From Desertimonas sp963733085 (lineage in GTDB: Bacteria > Actinomycetota > Acidimicrobiia > Acidimicrobiales > Ilumatobacteraceae): 64,000 bases of DNA. Both the position numbers and the translations under genes were made by a program. The stretch spans positions 1-64,000 of the forward strand of contig CAVTBY010000010.1 of assembly GCA_963733085.1 (NCBI GenBank), written 5' to 3'. A model generated the notes under the pieces. That model saw only the letters and a list, made by a program, of their open reading frames with translations. It searched no databases and was not told where the DNA came from. This document shows positions 44,404 to 51,732 of this stretch, piece by piece (within the stretch, counting starts at the first letter, position 1; each line of letters begins with the position of its first letter).

Positions 44404-45224
44404 ATGCCCGCCAGCCTTGACAGCGTGAGAGTCAAGCTGCTGCGAGCTGGCGATCGGATCGCCGAGCTGGGATCGATGATCCGGCCGATCAGCAGTCGAG
44501 TCCAGCAGTCGATTCGCAGGGAGCGGAGCGGGTCGATGGTGACGTACCGCATGACCAACGTCGGCGAGTTCACCCCGTACTTCTCGGTCGTCGTGGGCGA
44601 CGTCATCCACAACCTGCGGAGTGCGCTCGACCACCTCGCCTGGCAGCTGGTCATCCTGGACGGAGGTCAACCCAACGACTCGACACAGTTCCCGATCTAC
44701 GAGTCGGCGACGAACGCCGGGGGCAACCCGCGCAACGTCACGATCCAGCCGGGCATCAGAGATCAGCGCATCATCGACGCGCTGATCGCAGCGCAGCCAT
44801 TCGACCGAGGCCGAAGTACGGGCACGATCCCGCCACCGATGTCCTCGGGATCGTCCACCGGCTCAACATCATCGACAAGCACCGCCTGCTCGTGACCATC
44901 GCGCACACCATCGACCACGATCTCCCTGGGTGGTGGGGAAGCAACGACGGCGATCCAACACCGCGGTACACGATCAACACGGGACCGTTGCGCGACGGCG
45001 ACGCGGTGATGACGTTCGACTTCGGCGGGGCGCCGGTGCCGCAGAGCTTCGACGCGGAGGTCAAGGTGGTGATGTCGATGTACGAGCCAGCCGCCAACTG
45101 GGTGAGCGGGATGGACGTTGTCGACGGCTTGGAGAGACTGCTCCGTGGCGTCCAGTCAGAGATCAACCTCAACTTCCTCCCGCTGTGGAACGATCCGTCG
45201 ATGCCGCCCTTGTACCTTCCCTGA
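44404..45224 (+). pseudogene. Conserved hypothetical protein, one frameshift
   Basis: The first frame gives MPASLDSVRVKLLRAGDRIAELGSMI, TYRMTNVGEFTPYFSVVVGDVIHNLRSALDHLAWQLVILDGGQPNDSTQFPIY and IAAQPF. At about 44808 the frame shifts back by one base and continues KYGHDPATDVLGIVHRLNIIDKHRLLVTIAHTI to WNDPSMPPLYLP at 45224. The HNLRSALDHLAWQLV and LNxIDKHRLL motifs are known from a hypothetical family common in mobile regions of Actinobacteria; I know of no assigned function. Joined length about 273 residues. It is the first gene after tRNA-Pro. The shift is a lost base, unlike the gained base in most other broken genes here. Confidence 0.65.
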
Positions 45225-45552
45225 CGACGAACCTCGCCACAGCTCGTTGCATTGCGAACGACCTCCGACTGACTGATAGACGCCTATCAGCCCCGGAGAG
45301 CGTGCACGGAGACCGGCCTGTGGCGCCGTGTGAGCCCCGATCGGGCCCGGGACGGTGTGGACAGTGGCCGGATTGCCTCGACCGCGGTGTGGCGTCGTGT
45401 AGCGCCCTCGTTGCGGGCACCGATCCGCTCGATTTCAGCCGAGCTGTCGGGGAGAGAGATCACGGACTGAAGTTCTGGGAGCGATCGAGCAGCCGATCAT
45501 CGGTAACGGAACCGACCCCCTTCCTCGTCGGCGTCGTCGTGGTCGTCGACGC
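45225..45552. other. Gene-free stretch with one palindromic site
   Basis: 328 bases between the broken hypothetical gene and the HNH-like gene. No convincing reading frame or RNA was found on either strand. The only clear structure is CTGATAGACGCCTATCAG at 45273-45290, matched by a related site at 47379. Confidence 0.5.
45273..45290. promoter_or_regulatory. Near-palindromic site 1 (CTGATAGACG type)
   Basis: CTGATAGACGCCTATCAG is a near-perfect 18-bp palindrome. A closely related copy lies at 47379-47396. Both fit the consensus CTGATAGACGTCTATCAG with one change each. Confidence 0.5.
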
Positions 45553-45849
45553 GTGGCGGTGTCATCGTTGACGGCATGCCGCGTCGAGGATCGCTACGGG
45601 CCGCACTACCGGCGTGCTCGTGCAGAGCTGGCCGGTCTGCCCTGCACGTTGCGTCTGGTGTGTGACGGTGCGCCGTCGGACTCGTGCGACCACGACCCGC
45701 CGCTGCGTCTGCATCATCACGTCGAGGGTTCTGGGTGCTGTCGGTTGCGAGCTGCGTGCCTGAGGTGTCAGCGGGTGCAGGCCCACTACGTGCGGATGCG
45801 TCGGCCGGTGCCGATCCGGCGCATCCCCGAACCGTCGCGGCAGTGGTGA
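45553..45849 (+). CDS. Small HNH-like zinc-binding protein
   Basis: 98 codons. The core LRLVCDGAPSDSCDHDPPLRLHHHVEGSGCCRLRAACLRCQ resembles the Cys/His-rich HNH nuclease-like proteins of actinophages, in which DHDPP corresponds to the first metal or catalytic part, and C..C later to the zinc knuckle. The start is unclear: GTG 45553 is the longest, while ATG 45576 lies in a neighbouring frame and would fit with one base lost. In phages such genes sit near terminase and help packaging or intron homing. No terminase is seen. Function not proved. Confidence 0.45.
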   Translation: MAVSSLTACRVEDRYGPHYRRARAELAGLPCTLRLVCDGAPSDSCDHDPPLRLHHHVEGSGCCRLRAACLRCQRVQAHYVRMRRPVPIRRIPEPSRQW

Positions 45850-46108
45850 CCCTGACGTCGAGCCTCGCCCGTCAGCTCTACCCGTCTGCGCTGTCGAGGT
45901 CGTCGCACGGCGGTCGTCGGCGCACAGCGGCGGTCATCGGCGGTCATCGACGGTCAGGCGGCGACGTCGGCAAGTGCGGCGGTGAGCCGGTCGACGAGCG
46001 CGGCGAGCTGGTCGCGGGCAGAGCGAGGGCCTGGCGGGTGAGGCGTTGGACGGGGTCGAGGCGTGGCCGACCGACCGGGTCGAATACCCGACCGACTGGC
46101 ATTCTGGG

Positions 46109-47305
46109 CTACTTGAGGGCGATCAAGGTGGTGGCGAGGATCATCGCCGCGGCGAGGAAGCCGAAGGCCCACGATGGGCTGAGAGTGGTCCACAACAGAC
46201 CGGCGATGGCGCTGGCGGCGAGGTTGCCGAAGCTCTGCACGGCGGCCAGCAAGCCGAACGCTGAACCACGGATGTCGAGTGGTGCGGCGTGGGCGACGGC
46301 GGCGTGTTCGGCAGTCTCCGCGGAGCCGATGCCCACTCCGGCGAGCACGAACCACGGTGCGAGCGCGAGCCAACTGGTCGTGTCGCGGGTGAAACCGATG
46401 TAGGCGATGGCGAACGCGGCTGCACCGAGGGCGAGCACGAGGCGCGGTGTTCGACGATCAGACGCGTGACCAGCGGCCAGACTGGTGACGGTGGCGGAGG
46501 CGTTGTAGGCGACGTACAGGCCGATGGCGATCATCGTCGCGTCGTCGCTGCCGTGGCCCGGTTCCAACAGGTCCGTGGCGCGCAGGATCATCAGCGTGGC
46601 GGCGCAGTTCCCCAACTCGAAGGCAGAGATGCCGACGAACAACCGGCCGAGTCCGCCCTGGAGCACCGGCTTGACCTTGAGTCGGATCGGTTCTCGTTCA
46701 CGACGGTGCGGTACTGGTGTGTGGCGGATCGCGTAGACGATCGCCAGCGCAGCCAACAGACCCGGAATCACCGACAGACCGATCGCCCAACGCGTGCCGA
46801 CGGCGGCGACGAGAGTGATCGCCAACAATGGACCGACGATCGCGCCGAGGTTGTCCATCGCCCGTTCGAAACCGTAGGCACGGCCGTACGCCTTGGCTGG
46901 GACGACATCAGCGAGCAGCGCGTTGCGGGCCGGGACTCGTAGCCCGCGAGCCGTCCAGGCACCGGCTCGAAGGATCGCCACCTGCCACACCGACGCCGCC
47001 CCAGCCGTCGCCGCCGACAACACTGCAGTCGCCGAGTAACCGCCGACGGCGACCGTGCGACGTCGCTCGGGATCGTCGGCCAACGCACCACCGCCGAAGC
47101 GAGCGAACCCGGCGAGGGCGTCACTGACTCCCTCGATCAGGCCCAACGCCGCAGGCGATGCACTCAGTGTCGACGTCAACAGACTCGGCAGCAGCGCGGT
47201 CGGGACTTCATGACCGGCATCCGCGAGAAAACTCGCCGTGCCGATGCCCTTCACACCGGGCGTCAACCACTCGGCCTCAGTTCCCGGAACGGCATCGGCA
47301 GTCAT
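46109..47305 (-). CDS. Major facilitator superfamily transporter
   Basis: 398 residues with 12 hydrophobic segments. The start includes KGIGTASFLADAGHEVPTALLPSLLTSTL, like the substrate-binding first helix of a drug/sugar-efflux subgroup; GAWTARGLRVPARNALLADVVPAKAYGRAYGFERAMDNLGAIVGPLLAI contains the conserved loop and helix. Between the halves HRREREPIRLKVKPVL forms the cytoplasmic loop. Complete and unbroken, in contrast to its neighbours. Substrate unknown. It has a CTGATCGACG-type palindrome 74 bp upstream, which may be an operator. Confidence 0.88.
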   Translation of the reverse strand: MTADAVPGTEAEWLTPGVKGIGTASFLADAGHEVPTALLPSLLTSTLSASPAALGLIEGVSDALAGFARFGGGALADDPERRRTVAVGGYSATAVLSAATAGAASVWQVAILRAGAWTARGLRVPARNALLADVVPAKAYGRAYGFERAMDNLGAIVGPLLAITLVAAVGTRWAIGLSVIPGLLAALAIVYAIRHTPVPHRREREPIRLKVKPVLQGGLGRLFVGISAFELGNCAATLMILRATDLLEPGHGSDDATMIAIGLYVAYNASATVTSLAAGHASDRRTPRLVLALGAAAFAIAYIGFTRDTTSWLALAPWFVLAGVGIGSAETAEHAAVAHAAPLDIRGSAFGLLAAVQSFGNLAASAIAGLLWTTLSPSWAFGFLAAAMILATTLIALK

Positions 47306-47378
47306 CGCCGTCGAGTCTGCTGGACCGGCGAGTCAGCGATAGCCCCGAATCCTGATCTGGTGCCGTTCCGCGACGGGA

Positions 47379-47396
47379 CTGATCGACGTCTATCAG
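47379..47396. promoter_or_regulatory. Near-palindromic site 2 upstream of the MFS gene
   Basis: CTGATCGACGTCTATCAG, centred on GACGTC, lies 74 bases upstream of the MFS start. It matches site 1 (45273) at 16 of 18 positions. Confidence 0.5.
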
Positions 47397-47406
47397 CGCG
47401 GTGTCG

Positions 47407-47775
47407 TCACTCGCGGCGCGGGAACATGGCCTCCATCGCTGGGATCGTGGCGCGGTCGTCGCCGACCTCGTCGAGCCGTCGTCGCATCGTCACGAGCAGC
47501 TCGCTCGCCCGCTGCAGCAGCCACACGGTGTCCAGTGGAGGGGCGCCGGTCACCGCGGCGGCGCGCATCTGGCGCTCGATGTCGTGGGCCTCGGCGAGCC
47601 ACGGCAACGAGGCGGGCTCGGGGTCGAGCATCTCGACGGCGCCGACGGCGAGCGCGACGGGTCCGTAGGCGTTGGGCAGGTCGCCGCGGTCGATCGCCTC
47701 CTCGGCGACACCGACGGCGCGCAGCACGATCCCGAAGCGCTCCGGCGTCCACTCGTGGGACTCCGCGACGGGCAT
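47407..47775 (-). CDS. Hypothetical protein downstream of capsid remnant
   Basis: 122 residues, MPVAESHEWTPERFGIVLRAVGVAEEAIDRGDL through LLQRASELLVTMRRRLDEVGDD. Predicted mostly helical, acidic, no recognised motif. The ATG shares a base with the stop of the capsid-like frame (TGATG), the tight spacing of phage structural genes. A head-assembly accessory protein is possible from position only. The frame is open far upstream, but the ATG at 47775 is the sensible start. Confidence 0.5.
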   Translation of the reverse strand: MPVAESHEWTPERFGIVLRAVGVAEEAIDRGDLPNAYGPVALAVGAVEMLDPEPASLPWLAEAHDIERQMRAAAVTGAPPLDTVWLLQRASELLVTMRRRLDEVGDDRATIPAMEAMFPRRE

Positions 47776-48200
47776 CACGCGGCCGGGCAGCAGGCGGTGA
47801 CGCCGTTGACGTCGAGCGCGACCGCGTACTTGCGGCCTGCCGGTCCGACCCGGCACACGGCGAAAACTGCTCACTCCACGCGGCCGTGAAGTCATTCGTG
47901 GCGTTGAGCGTCGAGTCGCGGACGACGCCGAGGTCGATCGAGCCGCCGTCGACGCTGACGTAGCCGCCGCTCGGCCAGACGACGAATTCGATGGTGGCAG
48001 GCCAGCCGCGTCGCCGGGGCGCCACCGGCGTTGAGCGGCTGGTAGTCGGCGAGGAACTGGGGTCGCACGCCGCGGACAGTCAGCCAGCCGGTCACCTGGG
48101 CGTCGGACACCTGCAACAGGTCGACCCGGCACGCATCGCGACGTTGGCGCGCAGCACGTCGAGCGCCCCGGGCCGCCGATCTCGTCGAGCGAGCCGGCAC
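47775..48200 (-). pseudogene. Phage major capsid-like protein, C-terminal remnant with frameshifts
   Basis: Read across frames, the minus strand gives ALDVLRANVAMRAG, VDLLQVSDAQVTGWLTVRG with VRPQFLADYQPLNAGGAPAT, then WPATIEFVVWPSGGYVSVDG with SIDLGVVRDSTLNATNDFTAAWSEQF, then CRVGPAGRKYAVALDVNGVTACCPAA and stop at 47775. The IEFVVWPSGGYV ... DLGVVRDSTLNATNDFTA run matches the C-terminal P-domain/spine pattern of actinophage capsid proteins (WPAG-type loop, D-x-V-x-DS-N-x-TNDFTA-x-x-EE). Three frame changes within 400 bases separate these pieces. The N-terminal part is missing: a LuxR-like frame on the opposite strand begins at the same point. Family assignment is by eye and should be searched. 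Confidence 0.5.
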
Positions 48201-48945
48201 CACATCCGTCGCCGCCCACCTCGCCCTCGCCCGATCCTTCTGCGCCCTCTGCCGCGACGACCTCGACGAGGTCGTCGCCATCCTCGAGCCTCGTGTCGAT
48301 ACTGACGAAGGACGCGGCGCGTTTGGCGAGGTCCTCGGCGTCGCTCCACTGCTGATCGAGGCTTACGTCGCCCTCGGCCGCGGCGACGACGCCTCCCGTC
48401 TCGCCGACCGGTTCGCGGCGATCCCCGGCCCTGACGGCCGCACGAAAGCGTTGATCGCTCGCTGCCGGGGGTTGACCGCCAATGACGATGGGATCGCGGT
48501 CGCCGCCTTCGAGTCGGCGATCGATGCCCACACCGAAGCGTTCGACGAGCCGTTCGAGGTGGCACGGACCGAACTCATGCTCGGTTCCCGATTGCGCCGC
48601 GGCGGTCAACGGGCTGCGGCCCGCGAGCACCTGCGCGCTGCTCGCGACCGGTTCGCCGCGATGGACCTCACCCTGTGGGTCAAACGGGCGACCGCCGAGC
48701 TCGCCGGCACCGGCGAGACGCTGCGTCCCCGCGGCCACCTCGTCGACGAGCCGCTCACCTCGCAGGAGACCCGCGTGGCGCTGCTGGTCGGCCGCGGCAT
48801 GACCAACCGTGAAGTCGCTGCCGCCCTCTTTCTCAGCCCCAAGACCGTCGAACACCACCTCTCCAGCGTTTACCGAAAACGCGGCCTGCGCTCACGCACC
48901 GAACTCGCCCGAGCCATCGCCGGTGACCCGGGTGTCGCTCCCTGA
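48175..48945 (+). pseudogene. LuxR-family regulator, 5'-truncated
   Basis: The frame is open from 48046 but has no ATG or GTG before TTG 48451. Recognisable LuxR/MalT-type sequence begins near 48175: ADLVERAGTTSVAAHLALARSFCALCRDDLDEVVAILEPRVD (TPR-like helices), then ARTELMLGSRLRRGGQRAAAREHLRAARDRFAAMD and a complete LuxR HTH, LTSQETRVALLVGRGMTNREVAAALFLSPKTVEHHLSSVYRKRGLRSRTELAR. The ATPase half expected upstream (several hundred residues) is absent and replaced by capsid-like sequence in the opposite direction. So the gene is a fragment, joined head-to-head with another fragment. Confidence 0.75.
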
Positions 48946-49039
48946 GGATCCGAGTTCCGGTTTGCGTCAGCTTGGCGACCACGATCCGGTCACCTTCCTG
49001 ACACAAATCCATCGAACCGAGGTTGATCTCAGCAGCCGC

Positions 49040-50260
49040 TCACGCGGCGTTGAACTCGAGGAGCTCACCGGTCCTCGCGTCGAAGCGGGCGTCGATCGTG
49101 CAGGCCGCCTCTTCGTCTTCGGCATACACGGTGCACGTCGCCTGGATGTCGATGACGCGCCGGCCGTCGACCTCGGCGGCGGCGAATCGATACTCGAACC
49201 AGCTCCAACGGTTCCAGTCCCAACTACCCCCAAGCTGTGTGGGCAGGACGGTGCGGGCCATCGTGTCGACAGCCATCCACTCCTCGAGCGGTTGGGTGGT
49301 CGTGCGGACACCCTGCGGCCATGGGCTCGTCCAGTCGTGCGGCGGAGTCGCGAGCTCGGCAGCGGTCAGCGGTCGAGCGACTTCGACGAGCGAGTAGCCC
49401 TCGCACGGCTTGCTGTCCGGGAGGACCGCCGTGGCCGACGCTCCTACGGCCGCGGGAGTCGCGACCCCGAGGTCGCTCGGCGGCTTCCACAGGTACTCGC
49501 CGTTGATCTCATCGGACAGGCCGGCAACCACTGCAGCGGGCACGGGGAAACAGACGTAGTGAAACCCAGGGTCGGAGAAGATGTTCGCCGACCATGTCCC
49601 GAGCGGCCACGGCGTCGGCGTGCCCTCGGGCGACATGCCGGGCAGCACCGGGCGAAGGACGACCATGACCTGGTCGGAAACGAACGGGACGACCGGCTCG
49701 ACGTGCGCAGACGTGGCGCTCGCCAAGCCCTCCATCGCCTGCACTAAAGCCCGGAGACGTTGCCGGCTCTGGAGCTGATCGGCGGTCAAGTCGTAGTCGT
49801 GGTCGAGCGCCCACACCTCGACCACCGAGTCGCCTTGGTCGCTGTGCACCTCGACGCGGGTCGATCCCACGTCGGTGACCATGACATCGCCGTAGTCGAC
49901 CTCGTCGAACGGCGTCGTCGCGGCCGCGAGGCGCAGCAGCTCGTCGACCGTCGTCGGGTCGATCACGAAGCTGTTGTAGCCGAGTCGCTCCTCCGGAGCG
50001 ACGACGACGACGCGGCCATCGGCGTACACGCTGATGTTCGCCGGCGAGTCCACCTGCCAATAGCTGCCGACGAGCCCGACCCGCAGAACGAGCTCCCCGG
50101 GTGACATTCCATCGATGGTCAGGGTGTCGTCGGACACCGCATCGGCCCACACGGCCGCGCGAGCCGGGTCGGCGCTCGTCGCGACGAGTCCCAGCGACAC
50201 CACGAGACCGCACACCAACGTTCCCACCACCCACGTCCGGGATCTCACTGTCGTGCTCAT
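49040..50260 (-). CDS. Secreted protein, function unknown
   Basis: 406 residues. Signal peptide: MSTTVRSRTWVVGTLVCGLVVSLGLVATSADPARAA. The mature part begins VWADAVSDDTLTIDGMSPGELVLRVGLVGSYW and contains ISVYADGRVVVV, a WALDHDYDLTADQLQSRQRLRALVQAM helix, and four Cys (YVCFPVP, KPCEGYS, TCTVYAEDEEAACTID) that could form two disulfides. No named domain is recognised. The start ATG 50260 has no ribosome site. Stands alone between the LuxR fragment and the ion-channel gene. Probably cell-surface or extracellular by the signal peptide. Confidence 0.7.
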   Translation of the reverse strand: MSTTVRSRTWVVGTLVCGLVVSLGLVATSADPARAAVWADAVSDDTLTIDGMSPGELVLRVGLVGSYWQVDSPANISVYADGRVVVVAPEERLGYNSFVIDPTTVDELLRLAAATTPFDEVDYGDVMVTDVGSTRVEVHSDQGDSVVEVWALDHDYDLTADQLQSRQRLRALVQAMEGLASATSAHVEPVVPFVSDQVMVVLRPVLPGMSPEGTPTPWPLGTWSANIFSDPGFHYVCFPVPAAVVAGLSDEINGEYLWKPPSDLGVATPAAVGASATAVLPDSKPCEGYSLVEVARPLTAAELATPPHDWTSPWPQGVRTTTQPLEEWMAVDTMARTVLPTQLGGSWDWNRWSWFEYRFAAAEVDGRRVIDIQATCTVYAEDEEAACTIDARFDARTGELLEFNAA

Positions 50261-50369
50261 GGGTGCTCCGACGCTCCAGCCGCCGAGCTGGTTCCCGAGC
50301 GCCTGCCACTTCTCAGGTCGGTGCCGCGGCACGCCATCTACCATCCGCGAGCGCGGCTCGAGGCGTCTT

Positions 50370-50375
50370 TAGGAT
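50370..50375 (+). promoter_or_regulatory. Putative -10 (TAGGAT) for the potassium channel gene
   Basis: TAGGAT ends eight bases before GTG 50384. Confidence 0.35.
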
Positions 50376-50383
50376 GCGCCGCG

Positions 50384-51073
50384 GTGAACCAGCCTCGGCA
50401 GCGGTTGGAACGGCGTCGCCAGCAGGCCGAGGACCGCTTCGGCGTCCTCCTCGTGCTGCTCGTCGGATCGTTCGTAGCGCTGGGATTCTCCGAGGAGCGA
50501 TGGATGCGAGTGATCGCCCTCGGCCTCCAGCTCGCCGCCCTCGTCGTCGGCTTCCTCGCCACGGGACTGCGGCGAGATCACAAGTGGCTGGGCTCGTTCG
50601 CCCTCGTTGGTGTTGTCGCCACGGTGTTGGTGGCAATCGAAGGCGACACCGTCAACGGCATCGGCGAGATCGCCGGCGTGATCGTCCTCGGCGCACTGCT
50701 CGTTGCCCTCCTCGACCGCGTGCTGCGCCACGAACACGTGACGATCCAGACGCTGTTCGGTGCCGTGTGTGCCTACTTCCTCATCGGGTTGATGTTCAGC
50801 GGCGTGTACGGCGCCCTCAACGATCTCGGCTCCGCGGCGTTGTTCGGCGAGACGGTCGATCGGTCGGTCTTCTCCTACTTCAGCTTCACCACGCTCACCA
50901 CAGTCGGGTTTGGCGATTACACGGCGGCCACCGACGTCGGCCGTCGCATCGCAGTGATCGAGGCCGTCCTCGGCCAGGTCTTCCTCGCCACGACCGTCGC
51001 CCGTCTCGTGTCGCTGTACAAGTCCGGCGGCACCGAACCACGTCAGCCCACTCTCCCTGACTCGAACCGGTAG
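50384..51073 (+). CDS. Two-pore-domain-type potassium channel (Ion_trans_2)
   Basis: 229 residues with six hydrophobic segments. The last two flank a pore loop with SVFSYFSFTTLTTVGFGDYTAATDVGRR, where TVGFGD is the potassium selectivity filter. Four N-terminal helices (FGVLLVLLVGSFVALGF and following) have no regular Arg series, so it is not a classical voltage sensor. There is no cytoplasmic RCK domain. GTG 50384 is chosen from the TAGGAT eight bases upstream. The 3' end overlaps the convergent kdpE by 31 bp, a tight arrangement beside the kdp operon. Related KvAP-like small channels release or equilibrate K+. Confidence 0.85.
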   Translation: MNQPRQRLERRRQQAEDRFGVLLVLLVGSFVALGFSEERWMRVIALGLQLAALVVGFLATGLRRDHKWLGSFALVGVVATVLVAIEGDTVNGIGEIAGVIVLGALLVALLDRVLRHEHVTIQTLFGAVCAYFLIGLMFSGVYGALNDLGSAALFGETVDRSVFSYFSFTTLTTVGFGDYTAATDVGRRIAVIEAVLGQVFLATTVARLVSLYKSGGTEPRQPTLPDSNR

Positions 51074-51732
51074 CCCATCCCCGGTTCGGTGAGGAAGTAC
51101 CGCGGCTGCGACGGATTCGGTTCGAGCTTGCGGCGCAGGTGGGCGAGGTGAACGCGGATGTAACCGCTCTCGTCGGCGTACTGCGGACCCCAGACCTCTT
51201 CCAGGAGCTGGCGGGCGGTCACCAGACGGCCGGCGTTCCGGACCAATGTCTCGACCATGTGCCATTCCGTGGGAGTTAGGCGGACCTCGCCGTCCGCTGA
51301 CCTCACCCGCTTCGCCCGCAGGTCGACCGTGAAGTCGTCTGTCTCTACGATCGGCGCCTCATCCGGTGGCACCGCGCCGCGCCGTAGCGCAGCCCGCAGC
51401 CGTGCGAGCAGCTCCTCCATGTCGAACGGCTTGGTGACGTAGTCGTCCGCCCCCGCGTCGAGGGCGGCGACCTTGTTCCCGCGGTCGTCTCGGGCGGACA
51501 AGATGAGGATCGGCACGGAAGTCCAGCCGCGGAGGCCGCGGATGACGTCGATGCCACTGATCCCTGGCAGTCCGAGATCGAGGACGACGACGTCAGGGTG
51601 GTGTCGGGACGCGAGGTCGAGGGCGTCCTCCCCCGACGCCGCAACATCCACCTCGTAGCCACGGGCACGCAGGTTGACCGCCATCGCCCGCAGGATCGGT
51701 TGCTCGTCGTCGACGACAAGAACTCTGCTCAT
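51043..51732 (-). CDS. kdpE: Response regulator KdpE
   Basis: 229 residues, OmpR/PhoB family: receiver domain with VLVVDDEQPI, DVVVLDLGLPGISG (phosphorylated Asp), LSARDDRGNKVAALDAGADDYVTKPF, then a winged-helix DNA-binding domain (VRLTPTEWHMVETLVRNAGRLVTARQLLEEVWGPQY, SGYIRVHLAHLRRKLEP). Last gene of the kdp operon and coupled to kdpD by a four-base overlap. It activates kdp transcription under low K+ or osmotic stress; a possible site is the repeat at 59759-59791. Confidence 0.96.
   Translation of the reverse strand: MSRVLVVDDEQPILRAMAVNLRARGYEVDVAASGEDALDLASRHHPDVVVLDLGLPGISGIDVIRGLRGWTSVPILILSARDDRGNKVAALDAGADDYVTKPFDMEELLARLRAALRRGAVPPDEAPIVETDDFTVDLRAKRVRSADGEVRLTPTEWHMVETLVRNAGRLVTARQLLEEVWGPQYADESGYIRVHLAHLRRKLEPNPSQPRYFLTEPGMGYRFESGRVG

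Noticed and set aside
45954..46373. Minus-strand frame at the end of the MFS gene
   Set aside because: It overlaps the MFS gene in another frame and has Arg/Pro/His composition typical of a shadow.
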